A stretch of DNA of 64,000 nucleotides, taken from the NCBI GenBank assembly GCA_900074725.1, contig LT598457.1, forward strand, positions 992,001-1,056,000, in the 5' to 3' direction. The translations under genes and the position numbers were made by a program. Source of the stretch: Lachancea dasiensis (taxonomy: Eukaryota; Ascomycota; Saccharomycetes; Saccharomycetales; Saccharomycetaceae). Under the pieces are notes generated by a model. It did not search any database. It was not told the DNA's origin and saw only the letters and a program-made list of their open reading frames with translations. This document shows positions 31,471 through 42,190 of the stretch, piece by piece (the first letter of the stretch is position 1; each line of letters opens with the position of its first letter).

Positions 31471-34377
31471 ATGGCATCTATCAGCAGTCCTTATGATGAA
31501 GCACGTCATCATGTGGAGAACTTAGTCTCTACCAGTGGACTGCCTTTGGATGAGAGTTATATTCCAGATGAAGTGGAATTCTCTAACATGAACGAAATCG
31601 ATGAAATGGGGGAGGCATTGGAAGCCCCTCTTTCCCCGTATGCATGCTCCTATTGCAACCTGGACTCTTCCAAGTGTGTTGTCAAGTGTAATATTTGTAA
31701 TAAGTGGTTCTGCAACTCCAAAAATGGGACATCGACATCACACATCATCAACCACTTTGTGTTATCTCATCATAATAGCGTCTCTTTACATCCCGATTCA
31801 GACCTAGGAGATACAGTCCTTGAATGTTACAATTGCGGCTGCAGAAACATATTCGTTCTAGGCTTCGTGCCGGCCAAAAGTGAAGCCGTAGTCGTTATTT
31901 TATGTCGCCTACCGTGTGCCCAAGCAAAGAATGTCAGCTGGGACACAGATCAGTGGCAGTCTCTGATAGACAACAGACAATTTTTGCCATGGGTTGCGGA
32001 AGAGCCCACTGATGAGGGACTTCTGCGGGCAAAGATGATATCACCCAGCCAAATATCCAAACTTGAAGCTAAGTGGCGATCCAATAAGGATGCAACGATT
32101 AGTGACATTGACGTTCCTGATGAAAAGGAAGAAGTACCTCACGTTTTAATGAGATATGCGGACGCATACCAATACCAGCGATCTTTTGCACCGCTCGTGA
32201 AAATTGAGGCCGACTATGATAAGCAATTGAAAGAATCACAAGCTTTGGAGCACATTTCAGTATCATGGACTTTGGCACTTAATAATAGACATCTGGCATC
32301 TTTTGCATTGTCAACTTTTGAATCAAATGGTTTGAAGGTTGCAGTAGGTGATGAGATGATTTTGAGGTACTCTGGGGTTCAACATCCACCTTGGGAAGGA
32401 CGTGGTTACATTGTACGCTTGCCCAATAGTTTTCAAGATCAACTGACTTTGGAACTGAAACCGAACAAAAATGCGCCACCCACACATCTTAACACAGGTT
32501 TCACTGCGGAGTTCGTCTGGAAGGGGACCTCCTATGATAGAATGCAAGAGGCTATGAAGAAGTTTGCTGTTGTCAAAAAGTCAGTCTCTGGGTTTTTATA
32601 TTACAGAATTCTCGGCCATGACGTCCCTGACCTTGAGTTTGATGTGGACCTGCCAGAACAGTTCTCTATCCCTCACTTTACACAATTAAACGTTTCCCAA
32701 GCCAGCGCGATTAGACACGTTCTTCAGCGCCCTCTTTCTTTAATTCAAGGACCCCCAGGTACAGGTAAAACGGTCACTTCAGCCACAATTGTCTATCACC
32801 TTTCAAAGCTACATAACGAGCGAATTTTGGTTTGCGCTCCGTCTAATGTTGCAGTTGATCACCTTGCTGCAAAGCTCCGTGACCTAGGGCTCAAAGTTGT
32901 TCGTCTGACCGCTAAGAGTCGTGAAGACGTCGAAAGTTCAGTTTCTAATCTAGGGCTTCACAATTTGGTTTCTCGTTCTGCCAAGGGAGAGCTCAGAAAA
33001 CTCCTGAAGCTCAAGGAAGATGTCGGCGAACTGTCCTCCATTGATACCAAAAAATTTGTAAAGCAGGTTCGAAAATCGGAACTTGAAATTTTGAAAAAAG
33101 CTGACGTCGTTTGCTGTACCTGTGTTGGGGCGGGTGATAAGAGACTAGAAGCGAAGTTTAGGACCGTTCTGATTGATGAAAGTACACAAGCATCAGAACC
33201 TGAATGTCTGATCCCAATTGTGAAAGGTGCTAAACAGGTGATTCTCGTAGGAGATCACCAACAATTGGGCCCTGTTATTCTTGATAAAAAGGCCGCGGAT
33301 GCAGGCCTTAAACAATCACTCTTTGAAAGATTAATCTCATTGGGCCACATTCCTATCCGTCTAGAGGTCCAATATCGTATGAATCCTCACCTGAGCGAAT
33401 TTCCAAGCAACATGTTTTATGAAGGCAGCTTACAAAATGGTGTTACTATTGAACAACGTACAGTTGCGAATAGTACTTTCCCGTGGCCCATCTATGACCT
33501 TCCTATGATGTTTTGGTCAAATTATGGTCGGGAAGAAATTTCTGGTAACGGCACTTCATATTTGAATAGAATTGAAGCCATGAACTGTGAGCGTGTCATC
33601 ACTAGACTGTTCAGGGATGGAGTGAAACCGGATCAGATTGGTGTTATAACACCCTATGAGGGCCAGAGGGCGTATATTGTTCAATATATGCAGATGAGTG
33701 GATCTTTGGATAAGGAATTGTACATGAATGTGGAAGTGGCTTCAGTAGATGCCTTCCAAGGTCGCGAGAAAGATTATATTATTTTGTCATGCGTTCGCGC
33801 GAATGAACAGCAGGCGATAGGTTTTCTAAGCGATCCTAGACGTTTGAATGTCGCTTTAACGCGCTCGAAGTACGGGCTCGTTATTTTGGGCAATCCTCGC
33901 TCACTCTCAAGAAATAGCTTGTGGAGTCACCTCTTGGTTTATTTCAGAGAGAAAGGATGTTTAGTGGAAGGTGCTTTGGACAATTTGCAGCTTTGTACTG
34001 TCCAACTTACTCGGACCACCAGTTCTCGACATTCAAGGAGACCTGACCCACGCACCGCAGCTTTCAGCAATCCCTCTGATTTCGGTCAAATGAGCTTCAC
34101 TGATTTCGATACTCAGAGCCTGATGTCCTATGGTGGTCTTGACGGGCTTGATTTTGGGACCAACAACCAATTAAACTCATTTTTAGGTAAATCTGGGCCC
34201 CCTGGGCATCCAGCACGCGCGCCGGCCACTGCAGAAAACAACGAGTTTGACGTGAACCTGAAGTTTGACTCCAGCCTCGCGCGCGGTTTACAAAACTTTA
34301 ATGGCGCAGCCTCCAAATACGAAACTGATAAGAGTGAGGCAAGAGCACTTGAAGCTATGGGTACTTTGCGCATTTAA
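31471..34377 (+). CDS. NAM7: RNA helicase Nam7/Upf1, nonsense-mediated decay
   Basis: Upf1 is the ATP-dependent RNA helicase at the centre of nonsense-mediated mRNA decay in the cytoplasm. The product has 968 residues (971 in yeast). Residues about 52-165 form the Cys/His-rich CH domain that binds Upf2 (CSYCNLDSSKCVVKCNICNKWFC and following). The superfamily 1 helicase core follows: Walker A GPPGTGKT at residues 427-434, Walker B written DESTQ as usual for Upf1, VGDHQQLGPVI, EVQYRMNPHLSEFPS, VDAFQGREKDYIILSCVR and RRLNVALTRSKYGL. The C-terminal 100 residues are low-complexity. It lies between MBR1/ISF1 and BUD2-SEC14. Confidence 0.97.
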   Translation: MASISSPYDEARHHVENLVSTSGLPLDESYIPDEVEFSNMNEIDEMGEALEAPLSPYACSYCNLDSSKCVVKCNICNKWFCNSKNGTSTSHIINHFVLSHHNSVSLHPDSDLGDTVLECYNCGCRNIFVLGFVPAKSEAVVVILCRLPCAQAKNVSWDTDQWQSLIDNRQFLPWVAEEPTDEGLLRAKMISPSQISKLEAKWRSNKDATISDIDVPDEKEEVPHVLMRYADAYQYQRSFAPLVKIEADYDKQLKESQALEHISVSWTLALNNRHLASFALSTFESNGLKVAVGDEMILRYSGVQHPPWEGRGYIVRLPNSFQDQLTLELKPNKNAPPTHLNTGFTAEFVWKGTSYDRMQEAMKKFAVVKKSVSGFLYYRILGHDVPDLEFDVDLPEQFSIPHFTQLNVSQASAIRHVLQRPLSLIQGPPGTGKTVTSATIVYHLSKLHNERILVCAPSNVAVDHLAAKLRDLGLKVVRLTAKSREDVESSVSNLGLHNLVSRSAKGELRKLLKLKEDVGELSSIDTKKFVKQVRKSELEILKKADVVCCTCVGAGDKRLEAKFRTVLIDESTQASEPECLIPIVKGAKQVILVGDHQQLGPVILDKKAADAGLKQSLFERLISLGHIPIRLEVQYRMNPHLSEFPSNMFYEGSLQNGVTIEQRTVANSTFPWPIYDLPMMFWSNYGREEISGNGTSYLNRIEAMNCERVITRLFRDGVKPDQIGVITPYEGQRAYIVQYMQMSGSLDKELYMNVEVASVDAFQGREKDYIILSCVRANEQQAIGFLSDPRRLNVALTRSKYGLVILGNPRSLSRNSLWSHLLVYFREKGCLVEGALDNLQLCTVQLTRTTSSRHSRRPDPRTAAFSNPSDFGQMSFTDFDTQSLMSYGGLDGLDFGTNNQLNSFLGKSGPPGHPARAPATAENNEFDVNLKFDSSLARGLQNFNGAASKYETDKSEARALEAMGTLRI

Positions 34378-34481
34378 ATAATATTACTACATACATGCAA
34401 TTATCAATAAACGTAGCACTCAACGAAGCACGGTATCTATAATTCTAATATCGCCTCATTAAGAAGTGGAAACGCTAACCA

Positions 34482-37400
34482 TTACTTTCTGAAAAGGCGG
34501 AGAAGCTTAAAACTCGTTTTATTTTCTCCGTTCGTTTCCCCTTTGGTCTTTCTACTGGAAAGCGCATTAGAGCCTTTTGATTTCGATTTTGGTATTTGGT
34601 TTAGTGACGCAGAGTGCGATAAATCACCACTGGAACGCTGATTGTAGGATCCATTTGGCTCATTAGCTGATAGAAAAAGGTTTGCGTGCAACTTCTTCAG
34701 ACCATCATTTTTAGCAAACGTGCCTGAAAGATCAAGCCTTACGTTAGATTCCTTGTCGAGGTATAGATTCTCTACCAGGTAAAGAGCAAACTCAGTTTTG
34801 CCCAAAAATATTTCGTTAGGGTATTCGTAATCCGATAAGACATCCGTAAGATGCTTGAGTCTATAATAGAGAAGAATTGATTCTTGCTCTAAAGTTTTGG
34901 TGAGATCTGATTCCTTTGCTTTAGAACTGCTCTTCTCTTTACCCGTTGAACTATCATAGGGTTCGATCGCTAGATACTTCATCAAATCCTCGCCAAATAT
35001 TTCAGCATTATTTTCCGTCAACTTCTCGAACTCCAGCTCTCCAATGTTCTGGCCAATCTTAGGACTGGGCATAGAAGAACAATGCTCTTTAGATAGGCCG
35101 TTCATGCTCAAGCTGCTGGGAAGTCGAACTCCTTCGTCTCGGTGGCCATTGGAAATGGCCAAAACAGTTATCAATTCCGTTTCTCTCAGATGCTTATCGA
35201 TGAGATAAGGATTGGTGGGAAGCTCACTTCGATAACTATGGTTTAGCACAATCTTAGGTCGCGCTAGACTGTCGCTCAATCTGAGAGTTTTAGTGGAAAA
35301 ATCAAGTTTCTTGTCTGTGACCTTTTCAATATAATCTGTCAATTCACCACCATGTTTTAGGATGAAGTCATTCATTTTCGTCATCCATGGTTCTTTTTTC
35401 CCAAATAGGGTAAGGTTAGAAAGGTTGAGCAAAACTTTAGCTAGTAGCGTCAGAGTTCTTTTCGGTCCTTCATCAGGATGATTTGTTACTAAATGGAAAA
35501 GTTTGGGATTGAGAATTACAGGACAAAAAAATCTCAAAAAAAGGAATCCTGAAACACAGTTGAGAGTACTCTTGAGCTCATCACTTTTGTAAAATCCCTC
35601 CAAATTTTTTCTAAAAACTTTTAACTGCTCCTTTATACCATTTGGTAGGTCATTACTCGTATGATATATGCGAGACCACAACTCTTCGCCTAGATTCAGG
35701 AACTGACTGTAGTTCTCTTCGAGAATTTCATCCTTTAGCTGGGCATCTTTTTCTTTGATTCGGCTAGGATCTAGCTCAAGACACACACCAGATACCACAA
35801 CCTTTTGTATGATGGGACCCATCGCCTTCTCAAGATATTCTTGTCCGACACAATTAAAATATCTCTCTATCGATTTTGTTAGAATGGAATTGCCTCTGAA
35901 TAGTGAACTGTAGATATTTGCGGACGAAAGATTCTTTATGGTGTTTTTGGATACGCTCAGGTCCAAATTCGACAGTTCTTTTTCTATCAACGCCTGAAAC
36001 CAATCATTGGTCCTATCCAATGACTGAAAAATATCTAAGAATACCACAGAGAGGTCTTCCAATTTGAGATATTCGGCAATCGATAAGTCGTACAGGTAAT
36101 CAGTCATCTTGGTGAGATTCACCCTGCAAAGCATTGACTCCAACTTAGAAAAATTGATCGAAGGAAGTATCGCATTGAGACTTGAGGTGACTTTAATGCA
36201 TAAGGTGCCCAATTGAAAATGCTTATTTTCTATGTCGAAGATGGGTACCCTTGTTTCTGCGCTTAGACTTCCATCGTTAATCATTTCTTGAGTTATTTCA
36301 ATCACACCAAGGACCTTATCTTCGTCTGAATACTCTTTTCGTCCATTTACAGCAATCTTGACAGCAATGCACACCGGAGATGTCTTTACCGAAAAGTTGA
36401 AATCGAATTCTTCACGCCAAAATGGAGATTTTGAATCTGTCACGATAGATGTTCTGGCCCAGCAATGGTCCCATATTGAAATAGTCGCATATAGCTCTGT
36501 TGAAACCTCTTTTCTTGTGTGGTTGTCGTAATTGGTTAAATTTACGGCGCTAAAATCCGCCTCCAAGATTGAGATCTTGAACCGATTGGATATTCTGAGT
36601 TCGTTAGATTTATCGGTACCAATCAGTGAAACTTTCTCTTCTTTAGCAAATGTTTTTAGCGCAACAAACCAATCTTCGAGATCAATACGCAGTGGAAATT
36701 GAAGTACAATAGTAGTAGGAGAGTGTTTGTCTTTACTGGAACACGACTGAAAGGAGCAATTAGTTGACAGTCTGAGCTGTTGTCGAAGCTTAGGGACAAT
36801 CCCTAGGTAAAGAAAAGTATCATTATAAAGGATAGAAGGATCCATAATTTGTATTTCTGATCTCAATAATTCAGAAATGTCAAACGTCCATAGTAATGAA
36901 CCATCACTCTGAAGCAGTAAATCTAGTTTGCCGTTCGAATTAAGCTTACCCATCGCCGAATACCAGCCCATTTCTTCATTTGCGGCTAACCCCTCTGACG
37001 AAAATGGCCTGGTACCGTTATTTATAAGTGAAACATTTCTATTGCGCGGAATGGTTGAGTAAACGTTGAATTGACATACTAGAAGATTCATTGGTTCTTG
37101 CTGTTCTGCAAATATAGGCTGTATAACAGAGCATTTGTTGAATATACCTCTATCCTTCAAGCTCGTCCAGAAAATTAACGCTGTAAACAGATCCAAAAAT
37201 GCATCTCTCCGTTCAACTCGCAAGTACACTGTGGTATAGTATGTCTCGATTCTTATTATTGGCCACATATTTTTTGTATCATCTATCAGTTGAAGTTTGC
37301 ACGACTGTAAGTGCTTTATAATCGGCTTATCGAAGGTCTCAGTTCTTGCGGTCGTGGCACTTAAACCAGCCACATTCTCTTGGCTTACCGAATGACAAAG

Positions 37401-37634
37401 CCCACCTGAACTATTGATTTCGAGATAATGCGTTTTCCAATCATTGAGGGATATATTGCTGCACCATTGAATCTCTCCTTTGAACAAGCCTCTGTTCGAT
37501 TGAATTTTCGAAATTAAGGTAGTTTTTAAATCATTCATCCCTGATGATTGTACTGACCTCGAAGTAGATTGACCATTCGCACGTCGATTATAAATTGGTT
37601 TAGGATTTGATATATTCAATTGAGAGCTAGCCAT
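34482..37634 (-). CDS. BUD2: GTPase-activating protein Bud2 for the Ras-like GTPase Rsr1/Bud1
   Basis: Bud2 stimulates GTP hydrolysis by Rsr1 at the presumptive bud site and so is needed for axial and bipolar budding patterns. The first in-frame ATG is at 37634, giving 1050 residues (1104 in yeast). The middle has a C2-like domain (NRFKISILEADFSAVNLT ... FWREEFDFNF). The RasGAP domain follows, with the signature GFLFLRFFCPVILNPKLF. The C-terminus is basic (KTSFKLLRLFRK). It is convergent with NAM7, with a gap of 104 bp. The base composition is more AT-rich than the APE1-ADH3 region. Confidence 0.94.
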   Translation of the reverse strand: MASSQLNISNPKPIYNRRANGQSTSRSVQSSGMNDLKTTLISKIQSNRGLFKGEIQWCSNISLNDWKTHYLEINSSGGLCHSVSQENVAGLSATTARTETFDKPIIKHLQSCKLQLIDDTKNMWPIIRIETYYTTVYLRVERRDAFLDLFTALIFWTSLKDRGIFNKCSVIQPIFAEQQEPMNLLVCQFNVYSTIPRNRNVSLINNGTRPFSSEGLAANEEMGWYSAMGKLNSNGKLDLLLQSDGSLLWTFDISELLRSEIQIMDPSILYNDTFLYLGIVPKLRQQLRLSTNCSFQSCSSKDKHSPTTIVLQFPLRIDLEDWFVALKTFAKEEKVSLIGTDKSNELRISNRFKISILEADFSAVNLTNYDNHTRKEVSTELYATISIWDHCWARTSIVTDSKSPFWREEFDFNFSVKTSPVCIAVKIAVNGRKEYSDEDKVLGVIEITQEMINDGSLSAETRVPIFDIENKHFQLGTLCIKVTSSLNAILPSINFSKLESMLCRVNLTKMTDYLYDLSIAEYLKLEDLSVVFLDIFQSLDRTNDWFQALIEKELSNLDLSVSKNTIKNLSSANIYSSLFRGNSILTKSIERYFNCVGQEYLEKAMGPIIQKVVVSGVCLELDPSRIKEKDAQLKDEILEENYSQFLNLGEELWSRIYHTSNDLPNGIKEQLKVFRKNLEGFYKSDELKSTLNCVSGFLFLRFFCPVILNPKLFHLVTNHPDEGPKRTLTLLAKVLLNLSNLTLFGKKEPWMTKMNDFILKHGGELTDYIEKVTDKKLDFSTKTLRLSDSLARPKIVLNHSYRSELPTNPYLIDKHLRETELITVLAISNGHRDEGVRLPSSLSMNGLSKEHCSSMPSPKIGQNIGELEFEKLTENNAEIFGEDLMKYLAIEPYDSSTGKEKSSSKAKESDLTKTLEQESILLYYRLKHLTDVLSDYEYPNEIFLGKTEFALYLVENLYLDKESNVRLDLSGTFAKNDGLKKLHANLFLSANEPNGSYNQRSSGDLSHSASLNQIPKSKSKGSNALSSRKTKGETNGENKTSFKLLRLFRK

Positions 37635-37896
37635 AACCTGTTCCAAGCCCACAGTTGGCGACCTTCTAACTTCTGAACGCGTGAGGGCACGCCGTTACTT
37701 CCATTTTTCATTCGTTATTCCTGCACATAGCATATATAAATTCTAAGACATAATAAAAAATTATCGTGAGCAGACTAACTAGACTGCACCATGATTTCAG
37801 TGAGAAAGTGAAAGCATGGTAGGAGGTACTTGGCGTATAGATTTTAAAGTATGTAAGGGGTGCTGGAGGAGAATGTATCTTCTTCAAAAGCAGAAA

Positions 37897-39311
37897 TTAA
37901 ACTTTAAAAGCGGTGGGGGCTTCACCTTCGGGCCCTATGAACTTCTGGTCCCTCCAAGGCCCGACATCGGATAAGTAAAGCCCACCCAGCTCCTCGCTGA
38001 CCTCAGATTTGCCTCCGAACTTGGTCGGCAAGTTTTCGGCTGGAATTTGCTTGAGCAGTTCCTTTTGATAAGACGAGCCAAGGATGAAGATTTTGGATAC
38101 TGTGACAGGGTCCAAAAAGGGCTTGAATAAACGGAAAGCCGTTGAAAATCCAAAAGGGGCATTTACCAGATAGAATTTTCCCATACGTTCTGGATAGTAG
38201 TTTTGACCAATATTAGAGGCTTCTCTAACGTAGCTTAGCACTTGAGCGGCAGCAGAAATAGAGATCCCTTTCAAATCTAGGATCGTACATGAGGTTTCGA
38301 CAAGGTGACCAGCTTGTCTTGAGCAAGCTGGTAGTCTGTAACGTACGAATGATTCATATTCCCAAACAAGATTTTTTAGCATACGTTCCTGTTTGGTGAT
38401 CTTGTACATCTCAGTTAGGTTAACAGAACCTAGCTCCTCAAAATACAAAGGACGGCCATCTTTATCAGTCTTGTGATAGTACTGTGGATAGAACTTAGCG
38501 ACCAATGGTTTTTCCTCATAATGGAACTCTTCAAAGATTTTGTCAACACCAAACTCCTTTCTCCATTTTTCGCAGTTTTCAAACATAACCTTTGAAGCTG
38601 TAATATCGAATTTACGAGCTCTCAAGAATCTAAGCAAAGTGGAATCATCTAGTCTCTCGGTAAAGCCACCTTTCTGCAATACTTCACGTAATTCTTGCAG
38701 TTGTTGCTTCTGCATGTCAGAAAGATTGCCTGGCGTTCCACTTACAGATCCAGGAGCGCACGTTTGTGGGTATGAAGCCAAAAACTCTTTTTCCTGTCCT
38801 GAGTGTTAGTACGATGACTGCGGGCCCAGAAGACTTTGGAATTATCGGCCACCTGAAACTTGTAGGAATGAATCTGCAAACTTTGTACCCTATACATTAT
38901 CATCGTCGTTCCATGGTGGATGATGATGTGCCCAGGGATGGGCGGGCCGTACACATATCAAAGTGCAGGGCAACGAATCACCAGCGCGGATATCATGGAG
39001 AGCAGGAAAGGGAACATTCAAAACACTTGCGACGGACTATACACCTTCTAGTACAGCAAGTACAGCAGTGACTAGCACCGTAACATTCTTCGATGGAATT
39101 GTTGCGCCTCTGTGTTTGCCTCGATTTCTCCCCCTCCGAGTTTGGGAAGGTTGCTAATAGAGCCCATTTTCCCTCTTACTCTCAATGTTTGCTGGGGGGG
39201 GGGCCCTTTCCCGCAAGCTGTTCATCCTGTCGCTGGCATAATTCATTTGATTTGTATTCCGTACGACATTTTTCAGTGACAGAAACATGTTAGCAAACAT
39301 ACCGATACCAT
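37897..39311 (-). CDS. SEC14: Phosphatidylinositol/phosphatidylcholine transfer protein Sec14, two exons
   Basis: Sec14 exchanges PI and PC and supports PI4P production and vesicle formation at the Golgi. Exon 1 is 39303-39311 (ATG GTA TCG) and exon 2 is 37897-38793; joined, they give 301 residues starting [13 protein letters not shown], against MVTQQEKEFLESYPQ in yeast (304 residues). Exon 2 contains the CRAL-TRIO N domain ([16 protein letters not shown]) and the lipid-binding domain ([58 protein letters not shown]). The single 5' intron is in the same place as in S. cerevisiae SEC14. Here the gene stands where both SEC14 and its duplicate YKL091C lie. Confidence 0.95.
38794..39302 (-). other. 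SEC14 intron
   Basis: A 509-nt phase-0 intron. The donor is GTATGT (39302-39297). The branchpoint TACTAAC is at 38811-38805, and the acceptor CAG ends at 38794. Only 11 nt separate the branchpoint heptamer from the exon. An earlier CAG (38801-38799) 4-6 nt after the heptamer must be skipped, because it is too close and would break the frame. The intron also contains a 10-base G run on the plus strand (C on the transcript) at 39194-39203. Confidence 0.9.
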
Positions 39312-39823
39312 TGTTGATTTGTCAGTGGCCTTCAATTTTCTCAACAGTGTGTGCAGTTAAGGATACGTTGTGTTTTTTTGTTATTGGATATTTGAATCGT
39401 CCCTTCTGCACTATATACGAACAAACTCTTCGCAGTCTTCAAGTAAACCAAGACCACCCCTATCGCTAGATCGGTTACTGGTGTTTGTCATTATTGCTGT
39501 ATTGAGCGCTTTTCTTTGATTCCTTGGCGAACTTAAGATGGCCACGCCCACAAAAAATCCATCATAATTTTAGGGCAGAAGAACCCACTTTCAAGGGCAT
39601 GTAAGAATCAGTTTCCAGATTTGGACTAGCACTGTTATTACATGGGGCCGAGTATCTGTTATGCTACGAAGAGGTTGAACTTTGGCCCATAGAAGAAAGC
39701 TCACCTGAATGCTTGATAATATGTATCACTCTCACTCTGTACGTATGTTTAGTAAATGTAATTATGACCGAGTCTACGCGTATCATCATCACCAACAGAA
39801 AACTGCTTTCACTAGCGAGGGAG
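39312..39823. promoter_or_regulatory. SEC14/CTF18 divergent promoter region
   Basis: About 510 bp. ACGCGT at 39776-39781 is a MluI cell-cycle box (MCB, bound by MBF), lying 43 bp before the CTF18 start chosen here. If translation starts at 39764 instead, the box is inside the coding region. Confidence 0.4.
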
Positions 39824-41917
39824 ATGGAGGCTGACCTTAATGGCCAGTTTGGCACCAGTTTGCTTCTAGGAACTCACGAACGTCCCTCTTTGAGCTTTAG
39901 GAGTTCAGATGGGAAAACTGTCATGCTGCAGAGGAAGAAGGGCAATCGACTTCACGACATTTCCTGGAGACACGATGAAGCATATGGAATTGATATTAAT
40001 AGGCTACTCGATCAGTGTGGGAACATTCGCAACCATGTTCGAGAAGGGACAAGGTCTCGGGAAGGCGTCTCGGGGAAGTTGTGGACGGAGAAGTGGAGAC
40101 CTAATAATTTTTTTGACCTAGTAGGGAACGAGAAAACCAATCGTCGTGTTCTTAAATGGCTGCGGCAGTGGTCACCGCTTGTTTTTGGCGAAGTTCTCCC
40201 GAAAAGGAGTTCAGGATCTTGGAGACCTACAACAAATGGACTGGCGGGTTCGGCTGAACTTTTGGATCCATTGCAAAGACCGCACAAAAAAATTCTCTTA
40301 ATCAACGGCCCACCTGGGATTGGAAAAACATCAGTGGCTCATGTCGTTGCCAAACAGGCTGGTTATGCGGCTATAGAAATAAACGCTAGTGACGAAAGAG
40401 CTGGCCCAAACATCAAAGAACGTATACACAACGCATTGTTCTCCAATACAATTGAGGAACGACCGGTTTGTCTGATTGCAGATGAAGTAGATGGTAGCAT
40501 GGAGACTGGCTTTGTTAAGATATTAGTGGACATTCTTAATAACGATTACAAGGCAACACAGAGACTTTTGAGCGGAGGGTCTGCTAAATCAAAGAGCGGG
40601 CGTCACCGTAGAAAGAAACGTGAACAAGTTGTAGTTCGGCCTGTCATTGCGATTTGCAATAATATTTATGCATCGGCATTGGAAAAGTTAAGACCTCATT
40701 GTGAGATCGTTACGTTTCAAAGGCCTTCCGAAAGCGCCATAATCGAGAGGTTATTTCATGTCAGCAAGAAGGAGAGGATACCACTGACGAAAAAGGCTTT
40801 GAAAGAGCTCACTGATTTGTCGCAAGGCGATGTGAGAAGCTGCCTCAACAATATGCAGTTCATGTCTACGTCGAAATTAGATGCTACGGCGGCCACCTTC
40901 GAGGAGCAGGTGAAGGACATCACTGTTTCCTGGTACAAAATTTGTAACCAAATATTTCAGAAGAATCCACACATTGAAACAAGAAGGCAGTTTAACAAGC
41001 TTTTGCGAGATATTGAAACGAACTCAAGCTACCAAAAAATTGTGCATGGCTGTTATACCATATACCCTAGTGTCAAATATTCTGATCATGGACTTCAAAA
41101 GCCCAGCATTGCAGCCGACTGGCTGTATTTTAATGATCGCATGTTTAAATCTATGTTCGAGCATAATGGAGAACTCATACGTTATAACTCAGCAGTGCCA
41201 CTGGCTTTTTTTTACCTTTTTAGTGATATCGCCAATAAAGACGATGTCAGGATGCTAAACAATGAATTTGAACTGAGGGAAATGCAGCAGAGAAACGCAG
41301 ATATTGTAATGACAACAATGCAGCGGGCTTCTCCCGGATCGCAAATATTTATGACAAAAGATGCTCTGACGTTAGAGATTTTACCGCTTTTGGACTATAT
41401 CCTAGCAGCTGATTTTTCCAAAGTACGAAATGTGTCCACCAAGAATACTTTGCTGGACAGCATTGTTCTCGCCATTATCAAATTTAACCTTTCATTTGGT
41501 GAACGAATCGATACTGACTTACCGCGGGTAACGTGTATAGAACCACCTTTTGATAAGGTTATTATCATGGATGAAAAGCGAGCTAAAGAGGTATTATCAA
41601 AGCGGCCGGCTCTTTTAAACATTATCGTCGCCAAGGTTCAGGAAAATAAGTTGAAGAGACGAGCAATCGAGGTAGCAAGGGCGGACAAGGAGGATTTGGA
41701 AAGTGCTAGGAAGATGCAGAGGCTATCTACGTCAAAATCGACAGATTTTTTCAGGTCACAATATGCCAACGTACTGACTAAAACTAGTACACCTTCATCA
41801 GAACAGAAAATGGGGGTAACTTCAACCCAGGAGCCCATAAAGATTTGGGTGAAGTACAAAGAAGGCTTTTCAGACGCGGTCAGGAAGAATGTTACGTGGC
41901 GTTCACTGTGGGAGTAG
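39824..41917 (+). CDS. CTF18: Alternative clamp loader subunit Ctf18
   Basis: Ctf18 replaces Rfc1 in the RFC-like complex with Rfc2-5, Ctf8 and Dcc1; it loads PCNA and is needed for sister chromatid cohesion and the S-phase checkpoint. AAA+ motifs are visible: Walker A NGPPGIGKTS, ASDERAG, Walker B LIADEVDG and QGDVRSCLNN (sensor 2 region). The C-terminus IWVKYKEGFSDAVRKNVTW is the Ctf8/Dcc1 attachment segment. An in-frame ATG at 39764 gives 717 residues, but the alignment (MEADLNGQFGTSLLLG against MVDTAPYIGSLGRSSLFDTG in yeast) favours 39824 with 697. VPS20, the next gene on chromosome XIII, is absent from this window. Confidence 0.93.
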   Translation: MEADLNGQFGTSLLLGTHERPSLSFRSSDGKTVMLQRKKGNRLHDISWRHDEAYGIDINRLLDQCGNIRNHVREGTRSREGVSGKLWTEKWRPNNFFDLVGNEKTNRRVLKWLRQWSPLVFGEVLPKRSSGSWRPTTNGLAGSAELLDPLQRPHKKILLINGPPGIGKTSVAHVVAKQAGYAAIEINASDERAGPNIKERIHNALFSNTIEERPVCLIADEVDGSMETGFVKILVDILNNDYKATQRLLSGGSAKSKSGRHRRKKREQVVVRPVIAICNNIYASALEKLRPHCEIVTFQRPSESAIIERLFHVSKKERIPLTKKALKELTDLSQGDVRSCLNNMQFMSTSKLDATAATFEEQVKDITVSWYKICNQIFQKNPHIETRRQFNKLLRDIETNSSYQKIVHGCYTIYPSVKYSDHGLQKPSIAADWLYFNDRMFKSMFEHNGELIRYNSAVPLAFFYLFSDIANKDDVRMLNNEFELREMQQRNADIVMTTMQRASPGSQIFMTKDALTLEILPLLDYILAADFSKVRNVSTKNTLLDSIVLAIIKFNLSFGERIDTDLPRVTCIEPPFDKVIIMDEKRAKEVLSKRPALLNIIVAKVQENKLKRRAIEVARADKEDLESARKMQRLSTSKSTDFFRSQYANVLTKTSTPSSEQKMGVTSTQEPIKIWVKYKEGFSDAVRKNVTWRSLWE

Positions 41918-42190
41918 ATTTTTCAAAGAAAATATTCTTAAGGTCAAACCGCTAATGCTAAGTTTATAATTGTACGTATCATTATGATGCTACCTCACTT
42001 GTGAATGTTTCGAGTTTTCGTTGATTATTTGAGGAAGCGGAAAGAAACATAAAACTACGAAATTGACACTGGCTGATAAAAACTTAAATTACCAACAAAC
42101 AGTTATTAAAAACGCAATGAGCTCTCAGCCTGCACGAACAAACGAGATACACTGAATTCATAACCATCGCCAAAGGTTTGAAATGCAAAT
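41918..42190. other. CTF18 3' flank before the LTR fossils
   Basis: AT-rich sequence of 273 bp with no recognised feature. Confidence 0.4.

Noticed and set aside
38799-38801. First CAG after the SEC14 branchpoint as acceptor
   Set aside because: It is only 4-6 nt after TACTAAC and would leave the coding sequence out of frame with the nine-base first exon.
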